A DNA stretch of 64,000 nucleotides, taken from Boswellia sacra. Taxonomy: Eukaryota > Streptophyta > Magnoliopsida > Sapindales > Burseraceae. Under the pieces are notes generated by a model. It did no database searches. It was not told the DNA's origin and saw only the letters and a program-made list of their open reading frames with translations. Position numbers and translations under genes: made by a program. The stretch's first letter is position 1. Every line of letters begins with the position of its first letter. Shown one piece after another: positions 1-12,300 of the stretch. The stretch covers positions 558,001-622,000 of the forward strand of contig SNVD02012254.1 in NCBI GenBank assembly GCA_013180625.2, in the 5' to 3' direction.

Positions 1-234
1 GTTAGCCCTAAGGCTACATGATAATTTTGATGATAACAATATACATTGATTAATTGAGATTTACTAACATGTTTATTTATGTGCAAGAGTAAGATCATTG
101 AAATAATTTTAAAATCAAGAAGAGGCTTATTAAAATGAGTGTTGAAGCTAAGGAGAAGACTACATGTTAAAGGCACCAAAGTTTAAGAACAAGGATTGAC
201 TCAAGGAATGTGACACATGAGTAATGTTCAATCA

Positions 235-985
235 ATTGGTCATATATATCTCTACAAATATCCAAATGATGTGATTCTTGAGCCTTTGGAAAGCTTACTC
301 AATTTATAACATTTCATATGTTTTAATAAAATTCAAATTTCAAGTGCAAAGTTGTCCAAATCATCATGCAAGTTGGAAGACAAATGGAAGCAGCTGACAT
401 GAGCACCGAATACTCCTTTGGACATATCTTGAGCTAGAAAAATCAAAATGACTTGATTCTTATGGCATTGGAAAGATGACTTAATGAAGAACATTTCATA
501 TGTTTTAAAGAAATTCAAATTTCAAATGGAAGGCTGACATAATTAACATGCAATTCGGTGGACCGACACAGAGAAGAAAAATCAACTCACATGAGCACTA
601 AATGGTTTTTTGGCCATATCTTAAGATAGAGATATCCAAATGCTTTGATTCTTAATGTTTTGGAAATATTATTCAAATATTTAGATCTTTTATGTTTTGA
701 AAAAATTCAAATTTCAAACGGAATGCTGATAAAATTATCATTCAATTTGGTGGACTGACACAAGAAAGAAAAATCAAGTCACATGAGCACTGAATGGTGT
801 TTTGGCCATATCTTGAGCTACAGATATCCAAATGACTTGATTCTTGATGAGTTGGAAAGCTTATTCAAATGTTCAGATCTTTTCTGTTTTGCAGATTTTC
901 AAATTTCAAACGAAACATTGACAAAAATGGCAGACAATATTATAGTTTTTAAGGTGGGCAGAAAATTTGGAGATGGTGTCTTCAC
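235..985 (+). repeat. four diverged tandem copies of a ~190-bp unit
   Basis: A recognisable block (GGCCATATCTTGAGCTA..., a TGGAAAG core, then AAATTCAAATTTCAAA) recurs with anchors near 241, 423, 615 and 806, giving periods of 182, 192 and 191 bp. Copies differ strongly from one another, so the array is old. It sits upstream of the TATA box, in what would be the U3 part of the LTR. No coding role is apparent. Confidence 0.75.
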
Positions 986-1009
986 TTGATTAAGTTCATC
1001 TCATTTGCC

Positions 1010-1018
1010 TATAAAAGG
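1010..1018 (+). promoter_or_regulatory. TATA box of the copia-type LTR
   Basis: TATAAAAGG is a near-perfect plant TATA box. It sits downstream of the ~190-bp array and upstream of the 65-bp array, where the U3/R boundary of this LTR would be expected. Confidence 0.6.
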
Positions 1019-1234
1019 AGCCATTCTCCCATGCATTCAACAAGAAAAGAGAAGCATCTATCAAGCAAAAAAAAAATAACAAGAGAAATATCAAGTGTAG
1101 AGAGCTTTTATATTCTTTATCTACTCTTTGAAGAGAGTTGTACTTTTGTTGTAAAAATTTTCTTTGTTCTAGTATTGTGGTGAGAGTGAGATCTTCTTGT
1201 AAAGGATAAAAGTTATCCTTGAGAGAACTCTTTC

Positions 1235-1650
1235 CTTGGTGAGGTTGTTCATCAAGAAGAACTCTTGGTGTGGTGTTATCAAGGGTTGAAGGAAGTTGCC
1301 TTGGTGAGGTTGTTCATCAAGAAGAACTCTTGGTGTGGTGGAATCAAGGGTTGAAGGAAGTTGCCTTGGTGAGGTTGTTCATCAAGAAGAACTCTTGGTG
1401 TGGTGTTATCAAGAGTTGAGGAAGTTGCTTGGTGAGGTTGTTCATCAAGAAGAACTCTTGGTGTGGTGTTATCAAGAGTTGAAGAAGTTGCCTTGGTGAG
1501 GTTGTTCATCAAGAAGAACTCTTGGTGTGGTGTTATCAAGAGTTGAAGGAAGTTGCCTTGGTGAGGTTGTTCATCAAGAAGAACTCTTGGTGTTGTATTA
1601 TCAAGGGTTGAATGAAAAAGTCTTGGTTAGGTTGTTCATCAAGCAAGTTG
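1235..1650 (+). repeat. 65-bp tandem repeat array, about 6.5 copies, inside the LTR
   Basis: CTTGGTGAGGTTGTTCATCA recurs with starts at 1235, 1300, 1365, 1428, 1492, 1557 and 1622 (spacing 63-65 bp). Inner copies are nearly identical; the last is degenerate. The array lies downstream of the TATA box, in the transcribed part of the LTR. The minus-strand frame through it is open only because the repeat lacks stops in that frame. Confidence 0.95.
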
Positions 1651-1981
1651 TAAAGATTTCTACAACTTAGTGGAAAGCTTAGCTCATGGAGCTAGGAGCC
1701 CGTGGACGTAGACAAGGTTTGCCGAACCACGTAAATTAAGTTTGCACTCTCTCTATCCCTATCTCTTTACATTAACTTGCACTTGTGATTGTTCTTTAAT
1801 TCTATTCTCTTGATTGAATTCTATTTTCATGTTCTTCACCTTTATTCTCAAAGAAAGAGTTAGATAATTTTGATCTTTCAAGAAAAGTTTTTTAAATCAG
1901 TTTTTATAAAAAAAAACCCAATTCACCCCCCCTCTTGGGTTGCCATACCTGGGTCAACAGAAACATCCGCCAAGGTGAGAG

Positions 1982-4765
1982 GTAGACCACCAAATTGAGT
2001 TGGAGCCCGGTGCCAAGCCTCTAGCCATGGCGCCTTACCGCATGACGCCACCCGAACTTACAGAGTTAAAAAAGCCACTCTAAGATCTTCTTGATGCGAG
2101 CTATATCCAACCCTACAAAGCTCCATACAGTGCCACCGTCCTCTTTCAAAAGAAGAAGGACGAATCCCTCTACATGTGCATTGATTAGCGGGAGCTTAAC
2201 AATATCACTATCAAGAACAAGTACCCGATCCTCTTAATTGCAGAGTTATTTAATCAGCTTGGGAGTGCTCGCTACTTCTCAAAGCTTGATTTAAGATCGG
2301 GGTACTACCAAGTGCGCATTCTTAAGGGTGACGAACTGAAGACAGCATGCGTAACAAGATATGGTTCTTTTGAATTTTTAGTCATGCCATTTGGCCTCAC
2401 TAATGCACTCGCTACATTTTGTACTCTCATGAATAAGTTATTCCATCTCTATCTCAATCGATTTGTTTTGCTGTACTTGGAGAACATAGTGGTATATAGC
2501 ACCACCCTTGAGGAGCATGTGCAACATCTTAAGCAAGTATTCCAAGTGCTTCGCGAAAATGAACTCTATGTTAAGAAAGAAAAATGTTCCTTTGCTCAAA
2601 GAGAAGTAGAGTTCCTTGGCCACCGAATACAAGATGAAAGACTAATGATGGATCAAGCAAAGGTAAAGGTCATTCAAGAATGGGAGCCTCCCACTAAGGT
2701 ACCAGAGCTACGATCTTTTCTTGGGTTGGTGAATTACTATAGGCGGTTCATTAAGGGCTATTCCGACAAAGCTGCCCCACTCACGGATCTACTCAAGAAG
2801 AACCATACATGGCATTGGTCTAAAAAGTGCCAACATGCCTTCGAGAAGTTAAAGAAGGTAATATGCGAAGAACCAGTGTTGGTGTTGCCCGATTACACGA
2901 AACCATTCAAGATCCACGCAGACGCCTCTGACTTTGCCATAGGGAAAGTTCTCATGCAAGAAGGGCACCCCATTGCAGACGAGAGCTATAAGTTAAATGA
3001 CACAAAGAAACAATATATAGTCCAAGAGAAGGAGATGATAGCCATCATCCATTGTCTACAGGTTTGGCGACATTATTTGCTTGGCTTACACTTTGTCATT
3101 AAGACCGACAACATGGCAACAAGCTACTTTCAAACACAAAAGAAGCTAAGTCCCAAGCAAGCTTGATGGCAATACTTCTTGGCTGAATTTGACTATCGAC
3201 CCTAGTACAAACAAGGCAAAGCAAATGTAGTGGCTGACGCTCTAAGCCACAAAACAGAACTCACAACATTAAGCATGAGTCGACCACAAAGTGTGCTCAT
3301 TGACGGCATAAAAGAGGGCCTAGAGGATGATATAATAGCCAAGAACCTCTTAAACTTGGCTAGTGAGAGGAAAATGTGATGCTTTTGGCTCGATGAAGGC
3401 TTACTCCTCACAACAAGAAATAACTTGTTTGTGCCAAGATATGGGAGTTTACGAAAGAAACAATCAGGGAGCGCCATGATTCTAAGTGGGTTGGGCACCC
3501 AGGTATGGCACGAACCCTTACACTTGTGCAAAATTCATATTATTGGCCTCAAATGTGTGAAGATGTGGAAGGGTATGTGAGGACTTGTCTTGTGTGTCAA
3601 CAAGATAAAGTTGAGCGCCAACACCCGACGGGATTGCTAGAACCCCTACCAATAGTGGAAAGGGCATGGCAAAGCGTGTCAATGGATTTCATCATGGCCT
3701 TACCAAAATTCGAGGGGTATGGAAGCATCATGGTGGTGGTTGATCGGTTTAGCAAATATGCCACCTTCATACCTATCTCCACGGATTGCACTATAGAAGA
3801 AGCTGTTTGAGCGTTCCTTAAACATATAGTGAAACTATGGGGAGTTCCACAAAACATCGTGAGTGATGATCCTCGCTTTACCAGCTACTTTTGGAGAGAT
3901 CTCCTCAAGCTATTGGGGACTGACTTGAGCTTCTTAACAAGCTTCCACCCCCAAACCGACGGGCAAACCAAGTGCATCAATGCCTTACTTGAGCTATACT
4001 TGAGGCATCACATGAGCGCTCACCAATATGATTGGGCAAAATTTTAGACATTGCCCAATTCTCATATAACCTCCAAAGGAGTGAGGCAACAGGTAAGAGT
4101 CTGTTTGAGGTTGTGACGGGACAACAACCCATGACTGCACATGCTATAACCTATGGAGGGAAAAGCCCAGTAGGCTACAAGATCATGAAAGAGTGGCATG
4201 AACTAGTCGACTTCATACGGGTATGTTTAGACAAGGCCACAAAGAGAATGAAGAAATGGGCGGATTTAAGGAGACACCACCTTACATTCCAAGAAGGGGA
4301 CTCGGTGCTTATCAAGCTACTACCCCAACAATTCAAATCACTTCACAAAGTGCACAAAGGGTTGGTATGAAAATAAGAAGGCCCATTCACAATAGTTAAA
4401 CAAGTGGGCGAAGTCTCCTACCAAGTCCGATTGCCCCCTCACCTTAAGATCCACCTAGTCTTCCATATGAGCTTCCTGAAGCCCTATCATGAGGACAAAG
4501 AAGATCCAAGTAGAAGCGAGTCCAAGAGAGCACCTATGGCCATTGTCATTACATTTGACAAGGACATAGAATGCATCTTTGCAGAACAAGCGATACGAAA
4601 GAGGGGAGTTCCACCATACATTGAATACTTAGTAAAGTGAAAAACCTTTCCGGATAGTGAGGCTAGTTAGAAGCGTTAAGATGCCTTGTGGCAATTTGGA
4701 GAGCATATCAAATGCTACAAGGACGAGAATAGGTTGAGGACGTCGCAAAGATAGGTGGGGTAGGA
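1982..4765 (+). pseudogene. chromovirus pol pseudogene (RT, RNase H, integrase, chromodomain)
   Basis: The frame opens with the pre-RT motif PGAKPLAMAPYRMTPPEL. RT follows with the MPFGLTNA block, but the catalytic YLDD is changed to YLEN near 2475. RNase H ([10 protein letters not shown], near 2915) is recognisable. Integrase has an HHCC-type finger ending CLVCQQDK near 3590. Its catalytic glutamate motif, normally DGQTER, reads DGQTKC near 3965, so the acid is lost. A C-terminal chromodomain ends at EYLVK, where W has become a stop (TGA, 4638-4640); the chromodomain remainder is still readable past it. Several other stops, for example in the CID-RELNN motif at about 2187, and frameshifts near 3170, 3810 and 4047 make the gene dead. 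The copy is the 3' half of a once autonomous element. Confidence 0.9.
4747..4765 (+). other. polypurine tract of the chromovirus
   Basis: AAAGATAGGTGGGGTAGGA lies directly against the TGTTATGG start of the LTR. This is the position used for plus-strand priming. Confidence 0.65.
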
Positions 4766-5169
4766 TGTTATGGACCGTCCAATTTGCTTGTTAGAGTGGC
4801 CCAAATGTGCATAAGGCTTGACCTAGTTTCTAGAAAGCTTGAAAGTCCAAGCCCATTCTCTAGAATTCTCTAGCAAGCCAATGTGTTAGAAAGTCCCATG
4901 TAAATATCTTTGTAAATATCTAGATATTTTAGATGATGATTCTAGATATCAAATTCCATTTAGGAGGTGGATTACTAAAAATGCCTCTCTAAGCTTCATT
5001 TGGAGGCCAAGTTGTAACCAAGCAATTGTAAAGAGTTCTTGTGTAATACAAAAGCCTTTTTACTTAGCAATACTTGTCTCCAATCTTCCATCACTTCTCT
5101 TTGCCTACAAGCACTTTAACTCAATGATCCTAGTCTCTCAAGCTTCTTCTTGAGTGACGCAACCTAACA
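4766..5169 (+). mobile_element. chromovirus 3' LTR, 404 bp
   Basis: It begins TGTTATGG right after the PPT and ends CCTAACA, so TGTTA/TAACA forms the terminal inverted repeat. No second copy was found in the window. Sequence after 5169 is another gypsy fragment, not host DNA. Confidence 0.7.
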
Positions 5170-5199
5170 TCAAGGCGTACTTAGCAACTTTTGGGTTCA

Positions 5200-5882
5200 A
5201 GTTACCTAAGTTCTGCACGAGCATGCTGCGCAGTCTTTAAGCTCGTGACAAGTGATCCATATTGGGTGAGATTGCCCAAAGAGACACAAATTGAGTGCCA
5301 TGCTCCAAGAACATAAGGAGGCACGGAAGCTGGTGCACATGGGTGCTATGCAAGTCCTCAATTCCTTGACACAAACCTCCACACCTCTCAAGCCACTAAA
5401 CCGATCATTCATACACTTGGAGGCACGCATCAACGGTAAGACCACTAGGGTGTTGGTTCATACGGGCGCCACATAACTTCATTGGTACAAGTGAGGACAA
5501 GAGGTTAGGCTTATGACTTGAGAAGGAGCGAGCACATATTAAGGCAACAAATGTGAAAGTTGTACCTCTTGAGGGAGTCGCTCGTGGGGTTGAGCTGCAA
5601 TTGGGTCATTGGAGAGGTAAGGTTGATCTCTCCATAATTCCCTTGGATACTTCAAATGTAGTGTTAGGCGTGGACTTTTTGAGGCACTATGATGAGATGA
5701 TATGGCCTCGATGCAATGTGGTTTGCATCATGGAGAGTTGTCCATGCATGCTTTCTATGGTAGCCAAGTCAAACTCCAACACCATGCATCTAGGGATGAT
5801 GCAACAAGAGGAGGATGATGATAGAGTGTGTGCATTGGAAGGCTACTCAACGGAAGGTAAGATGGCGAATAGGGTTGCCAAG
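5200..5882 (+). pseudogene. Ty3/gypsy gag C-terminus and aspartic protease fragment
   Basis: Near 5270-5300 the end of a CCHC zinc knuckle is readable (H-IG-stop-DCPKRHKLSAM); the stop TGA probably replaces CGA. The protease follows with VLVHTGAT at 5452-5475, where the family norm is VLVDTGAT, so the catalytic Asp is His here. The flap and C-terminal part (LDTSNVVLGVDFLRHYD, near 5645-5690) are intact in a 110-codon frame to 5885. This gag-PR style belongs to the same general chromovirus group as the pol upstream, but it lies 3' of that element's LTR. It therefore comes from a second copy or a rearrangement. Confidence 0.75.
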
Positions 5883-6090
5883 TAAGAGGGTACACCAAAG
5901 AAGGCAACCAAGAGGCAACGCAAGTGGGCGATGGGAAAGCAGTGACATGGAGGTAAGTTTGCTCATCCACAAACCTTGGTACATCCTCGGAGACCTAATG
6001 AGGGTGTCTCGGGTGGCGCGACGTGACACGCACTTGGTCTAGCAACATACTTGCTCAAAAATACGTCGATGAATAGGATTTCAGGGCAAG

Positions 6091-6769
6091 TGTTGTGGTG
6101 CTTTTGGATCCTCGTATCGAGAGGAATACAATGGCGCAAAGAATGGGCATGGTGTTCCGAAAGTTTCAGGAAGGTTTTGAGATGTTCCAGAATGTTCTTG
6201 AGGGGTCCAAAAGGTTCTAAAAGGCTGTGGAAGGTGCGGGAAGGGCCTAGAAGCATGTAAAAGATTCTAGAAGGCCATGGAAGGGCGTAGAAAACTATAG
6301 AAAATCGGAAGCTTGTAGATATATGTAATGTCTAGGGTTCGCTAGAGATGCCTAGCGTAGTGTAGTGTTATCTAGTGATGTCTAGGCATGTGTAGACATC
6401 TCTAGAGATACTTAGCCAACGAGTAAACTTATAAATAGCTAGGAAGAATCTAGAGTAGGCATGTTTTAGGCATGTTGACTAACCAATAGGATGTTGACAT
6501 GTGGCATAATGTTGGCCACAAATTGAAGAGGTGCAAGCCTATAAATGTGGGTGAGCCCTCATTTGTAGACAAGTCATGCTAGACTCAAGGGTTTAAGAGT
6601 CTTGTAAGCCTTGTAAACTTCTCTGTTTATAGTGAATATTTCCTCATCCAAATCTCTCGTGTCCTTGTTCTCCATTACTTGAACCTCTCTTCTAGCGGTT
6701 TAAGGCTTACTTGAGTGCACTTTGGAAAGTGTCATCGCCTAAGACTACATGGTCTCTGCTTGTGAAACA
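6091..6769 (+). mobile_element. possible LTR-like segment with TATA box
   Basis: The segment starts TGTTGTGG at 6091 and could end at AAACA (6769). It contains many short TCTAGA/TCTAGnnATG motifs between 6310 and 6420 and a TATA-like CCTATAAATG at 6539-6548, followed by a leader-like stretch. No partner copy is seen in the window, so the LTR call rests on composition and termini only. Confidence 0.35.
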
Positions 6770-7809
6770 ATAAGGCTATGACATAGCTCTCTCTCTCTCA
6801 TTGTATATATGAATTTAACTAATACCATCGGTCTATGGCTAGCTATAGCTAATGGGTTTGTTTACATGTATATATAGAGCAACAAGCAAAGCAATTAATT
6901 ACCAAGGGATAAATTAAATTAATCGATTAATTGCTTGGTTGCATTGGATAGTATAGAAGGTGAGAGGCATGTGACTAACCTAATTATATCCTACCTCGTC
7001 TTCTAGTTACAAAGAAAGAGTTTCTGGTTTTATTGTGCAAGTGTAATGCTTTCATCTTAACTTCAATTTGGTAGAAGATTAGCTTTGATCTTTCTTGTGA
7101 AGATTTTTTATCATTGCTGCTTCGTATGTCACATTTTTATCAGGTCTAAAGCCTTCCTATTATTTTGCCATCTGTACATTCTACATACATTTGTATAAAA
7201 TTTAGAAAGAATTGTAAAAGAAGATCAAAATTAAAAGAATAGTTTCATCATATTAAAAATTTATATATGAGCATGACTATATATAGTCAAATACTAATTT
7301 TTGATAACCGACAATTGTTAAACGTACCAAATGTTGAGCATTAGAGTTAAAAAAAACATATCAGATTGTCAGTCTATCAAATAGGAACATGTCATTGAAA
7401 TTTTTAGTGTCTAAATTATTTTTCAACAAGTTATTCTAATTTAGGTCATTTTTTTATTTCCTTAAAAAGTATTGATTTCAGGAATTGTTTTATTTTTTGT
7501 CATATTCCAAAATTATTTTTTTAGTTTTAGTCCTATCTAGAATTTTGATTTTCTATTTTTTTTAACTGTAATTTATTGTTTATTATAACTCTGATTAGTC
7601 TAAAGATTGATTGAATTAAAGAGTACACATTAAAGGAATTTGTATGAGAAAATGCGTTTTATACAAATAATTTTGATAGAATTGTTCGAAGAGATTAAAC
7701 ATTATTACATAGACTCGAACTCTATCCTAATTAAATAATTTAAAATAGTAGGTAGTGATGCTTCTAAATATTTTTTTTAATAAAGATTAACTTAGGGATT
7801 AATGTGTAT
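6770..7809. other. AT-rich intergenic DNA, no gene seen
   Basis: There is a short CT microsatellite at about 6787-6799 and otherwise AT-rich sequence with no credible reading frame. The five bases TGTAT at 7805-7809 form the left target-site duplication of the next element. Confidence 0.6.
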
Positions 7810-8739
7810 TGTTAGTTTTTGCAGTTATGGATAGTTAACACAAACGTAACTACAATAGTTAAGAAAAATGGAGCAGAGAATTTTACATGGTTGGGCTATA
7901 AATATGCTGTATATGTTTACACTCGACTTATGACTATTTGCAGTGGTAGATACTCGCTCACTCACTAACATAATCTATGCAAACTTGATCAACCTCAATT
8001 ATAGATATAATCCTTCACATACTCTTCTAATGTTGCACTTTGCAGATATGTCAAACTTAACTACATTAGTTTCGTCATACATAACCAAGATGACTGTTAC
8101 AGACTTATGTAATCACTCAACTCATTTAAGCTTACACAACTCTAATGACACTCATAAGACTCATAAACCATACTTTTATACATACTAAATACGTATGAGT
8201 CATATAAAATCTAAACTCACACAAATCTTAAAGCTTTTACAGTGAAGAGCATACTCAAAAATGTCTTCTCGGTTCTTGTTCTGCATGCTGTCTTGAATGT
8301 GTGTATTCTTTATATAAGCTAAATAGATAGCTATATAAAGTGTTGAGCTTTATCGTAGAAACCTATAATTATCTGAATGGAAAAAGGTTAGATAAAGATT
8401 AATAATAAATAGGAAGTTATATAAATCAAACATAAGGATAACTTGCATATCTCCGTTATTTAAGTGATAAACTAGACAAATAATTATCAACTGTATCCTC
8501 AGTCAAATACGTGATTTATTAAACAAGCTCAAATGATATCCTTGTCTAAAATATGATCAAGATAGAAACTTCCTATAAGATAAAGATCGCAAAATATGCA
8601 CATCAACTAATTTTCCAAAAAAAATATGAGATGATAACTTTAGAAAATAAATCTACATTAATGTTTTTATCATAAGGTGATAAAACAAAAATGATCATGT
8701 GCACTACATGTGCATGATGCCACATGTCAAACACCAACA
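7810..8739 (-). mobile_element. 3' LTR of the Sirevirus-like element (930 bp)
   Basis: It aligns through its whole length with 18550-19474. A segment present at 18640-18680 (around CCTATATCCGTGGGCAGC) is missing here near 7905, and the TTCTTTATATAAGC stretch near 8308 is present here but not in the other copy. Confidence 0.9.
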
Positions 8740-8740
8740 A

Positions 8741-8755
8741 TCTCCTCTTTTCGCA
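8741..8755 (-). other. polypurine tract of the Sirevirus-like element
   Basis: The minus strand reads GCGAAAAGAGGAGAT immediately before the 3' LTR, as expected for plus-strand priming. Confidence 0.75.
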
Positions 8756-9369
8756 TCTTGTGATGAAAACATTAAATCATGTTTTTGAGTCTCATCAAAC
8801 TTGCATAGTTAAGTGTAAGATAACTAAATAGAATATCAACACTTGGAAAAATTTCACACATGCAAAAACTAGAAAAAGAACAACTAATTAGCTATATCAA
8901 ACATAATTGAAATAATGTAACTGAATCTATCATATTCAATTACTTCTTGCAAAAAGAATGATAATAACCAATGAAGTTGCATATTAAAATACATATTTGA
9001 CTCTTGCAAGTGAAATATAAATCCAAAATAAATCCTAAAAACAGAAATCAATCAATACTCAAAACTCCCCCTAAAACATATAATCAACAAAGTTCAAAAA
9101 CTACTTACATAAGCATATCTAACAAACAAATTATCAAACTTAAAAGCAAGCTAACACAACAAATACTTAAACAAATCCTCAAAGCTTGCAAAATGTATAT
9201 TAGAAACATCCATCCAAAATTTTAATTTTCTCCCCCTTGGTTTCATAACAAGTGCCAAGGATATAGGGAAGAGTAAAAATACTACAAAATATTAAGTTGG
9301 AAATATAGTTTAAAGACTGAACCAAATTCAGCTAAGTTTAGCTAATTTACAAATAGGCAATTTTGGTGG
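8756..9369 (-). other. 3' untranslated part of the Sirevirus-like element
   Basis: This A/T-rich stretch lies between the extra ORF and the PPT. It contains two purine-rich blocks on the minus strand (AGGGGGAGTTTT near 9070 and CAAGGGGGAGAAAA near 9232) that resemble additional PPT-like sites. No reading frame is supported. Confidence 0.5.
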
Positions 9370-12300
9370 TTAGCCTGGAGATCTTAGATCTCCCAGCAGT
9401 GATCTTGAACCTCTTAACCACAATAATTGGAGAAACTTGATCAGTTGCTAGTGCAAAGACTTGTGGAGTAGTTTCTATGGAAATGGCGACAACATCAAAA
9501 GTTTCTTGAATCTCTCGAGCATGTCTCTCTGTTGTTGTCTCTATCTTGTGTGATATATCAACCAGGGTTTCTACTGTTGCTTAAGTGACATGTGGTGGAG
9601 ATTGATGAGGCTCTAGTTTGGGCTATGGTGGTTGTGAAGTGGCACCTGCTAATTTTGAAGAAGCCTTGCTATGTAGGAATTCATCTTCAATTGTTTTGGC
9701 TTTCATGTTATGCCTCTTTTTGTCTTTCTTCTTCTTCTTTTTTTTCCTTTATTGAAGTTTCACCAATTGATCTTTTCTCTAGCTTTTCTTCAAGAATCAA
9801 TAGATTTGCCTTGATACCTTGATTTTCCTGCACAATGTCAGTTAAAGAAGCAGGAACCACAAGTTGATCATTAATGGTAGTCATTTGATTGTGCCTAGGA
9901 GGACTCCACTGTATAGGCTATCTTCGAGGAATTTCCTCATTCTTAAAGCATTATTGATTCTAGTCATGAAACCTTGCTTCATGGCAGGAAGTACCTCTTC
10001 AGTGATCTCACCATCCTCCAAATCAATATCATTTTGCACCAATAAAGCATAATTATGTAGGGTAAAATGAGTAGTTTCTTATGAGATTGATAAGATGTAA
10101 TTTGTATAATGAAATTGTACATCCATAAACCAAGATTAATGGACCAATTTGTCGCAACACAATAAAGGAAGAATGAGTAGAGGGAAACCAATCATATTGT
10201 GTAATTTTATGCAAAACACAATACTTCAAAATCAATTTCTTTTGATCAATACCATCATGTGGATCCTAATTCACATTACGAGATCTAGTCAACTCAAAAG
10301 TAACCTCACTCATGTTCAAATCACTCATACCAGTATGCTGGATGCCAATGGGAATTTCATAAAACTAATTTATGATGTTAGGAGAGAATTTAATTAGTTT
10401 TCCCCTACGATATACCTTATGGTAATCCTAGGATCATTAATTGAAGTCAAAATGTTGGCATAGAACTCTTGAAGAAGTGATTTAATAGGTGGAGAGAGAT
10501 GTGCCTTAAGAGTATGAATGTTTTTCTATAATACATAAACATTATTGTTATAAATGAATAAAAAGTTATTATTTATAAATTACCCAAGTGTGATTGTATC
10601 AACGACTAAAGATTTGAGAGCTTGTACATTGAAAAGGTTTAAATATAAATGAGATCTATCTAGGACATAGAACTTTGTTATAGCTCAAAACTAGTTCACG
10701 ACCTATAAACAAAAGCTAGACACTTTGTTTGGACAAGGTTGTTATACCATTTGTCCTCAATGGGGAAATGGTGAGTCTCTAACCATTTAAAGTGGAGATT
10801 TCAAGACAAAAACATTTGTGCATTACGAATGCATTGAACATAGACCACAAACAAATTATCCATTTGGTAGAAATACCATAACCAAATGCGAATTTCTACA
10901 CCCGCACACTAAAGGCATTCCTACTTTAATTTTGAGTGGGTAGTGTACCTCTAATATATAAGCTATGGTCTTTGACTATGAATAGAAAGTGAAATCTAAA
11001 AGAGTAAGGTTAATACCTTGGCTAGTTAGGATTATAAAATCTGTATGCTAGTGGAAACTATGCCATAGATGTGGAACTCATGACTCTGAAAGGATCACAA
11101 AATATCACCTCGATGGTTTTACAAGGTTTTAGTTAAGGGAATCTTGGTCGAGTGTTAAATAAAAGTCATTCATTAAATTGAGATTTAGTTTAATAAATCT
11201 CAATTCATGTAAATGGCTTAAAACTGGTATCAAGGCCTCAAGATATAATTGGAGGGGTAACATGGTAAATCATAGCTAGCTTCAACTATTGGTATTCCAT
11301 GAAGGGCAGTTATGTAAACTTGATGCTCAATAGATATGACTTAAAGAATCATATTAAATTATTAAGCTTTCTATAAAGAGTATATGATTCAAGAGTGCAA
11401 CTTTGGACCTATAGTAGAATAGACCAAAGTTTACTATAGGTCCAAAGTTAATAAATAGGGCCCACTACAATTATTAGATAATATGGTACTAGGTCAAACT
11501 TATTAGAGCTTGTAATTAAATATATCCATCAAAGTCCCCTGGGTAGCTGATATAAATTGTCTAAACAAGGATTAGACTTGAGAAATTAATTATTTAATTT
11601 AATTTAGATTATTAGAGAATAAAGCCCAAGTATTAAATTAAATATATTTGACTAGTAAATGGGCTCATCATTCAATTAATTTGACTTATTAAATAATAGG
11701 GTATTTGGGCCAACTTAATTAATTAGATTAATGGGTTTATTATTAATGTGATTAATTACAAGCCTATATGAAATTTAGGTTGGACCTAATTAAGTGTTAA
11801 AAGCCCAATTAAAGACTGAATGAAATTAAGTTCTTGAAGCCTAGAAAATTAGTTAGACTAAGCTTAATAGGATTAGGTTTCCTAGTCAAAATTGGATAGG
11901 GATTAACAGAGACATAAAAAGATGAATTAGGTTAGTGCTGTGATAGTTTTCTAGTGAACAAAGAACAAGCCATCACTATACACATATACTATTGACACAT
12001 TTACTATTCAAGTGTACTATTCATCTATCACTGTTCATTGGTTATTGTTTACGAGGCATTGTTCACTGACTACTGTTCATCTGTCACTGTTCATTGATCA
12101 TTGTTCATTCAATGTAGTCCAGTGATTTTAAGACGCCCTATGTCTCATTTAGGTAATTTTCAGACATACCTACGAATTAAAGCGATGAGAAAGCAAATCA
12201 AAATTTTGAAGCATGTGCTCACAAATCTTGGTCTTCGAGGCTATTCCGCAATCTTGAAGTGTTCAAATTTGGCATCAGGTTCCTACAAGAGATTGATAAC

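Larger units (their letters stand above)
1..1959 (+). mobile_element. Ty1/copia (Sirevirus-like) LTR, probably solo, left end at or before window edge
   Basis: The right edge is set by the CAACA terminus at 1955-1959, directly after a C-run and CTCTTGGGTTGCC stretch typical of the 3' end of plant copia LTRs. Position 1960 onward is unrelated gypsy pol. A TATA box at 1010 and the GGACGTAGACAAGG / GCCGAACCACGT block near 1692-1731 fit the R/U5 region of Sirevirus LTRs. The LTR carries two internal tandem arrays. Its TG start lies at or just left of base 1, so the target duplication cannot be checked. The LTR apparently landed inside the chromovirus pol gene, because the pol frame begins abruptly at the junction. 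The lineage name is inference from LTR style only. Confidence 0.6.
1960..5169 (+). mobile_element. Ty3/gypsy chromovirus remnant: pol, PPT and 3' LTR
   Basis: The segment runs from the start of reverse transcriptase through RNase H, integrase and a terminal chromodomain to a polypurine tract and an LTR starting TGTTATGG. The 5' part (LTR, gag, protease) is absent because the copia-type LTR at 1-1959 interrupts it. The chromodomain at the C-terminus of integrase marks the chromovirus branch; I do not resolve the sub-lineage. Confidence 0.85.

Noticed and set aside
1279..1539. 86-codon minus-strand frame with repeated peptide
   Set aside because: It is a translation of the 65-bp DNA repeat; it has no start context and no domain.
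1235..1650. Regular array considered as CRISPR-like
   Set aside because: Units are contiguous 65-bp tandem copies without unique spacers, in a plant LTR.
1982..4765. Endogenous pararetrovirus (caulimovirid) origin of the RT sequences
   Set aside because: Integrase and chromodomain follow RT/RNase H and an LTR with PPT is present; no movement or coat protein motifs are seen.
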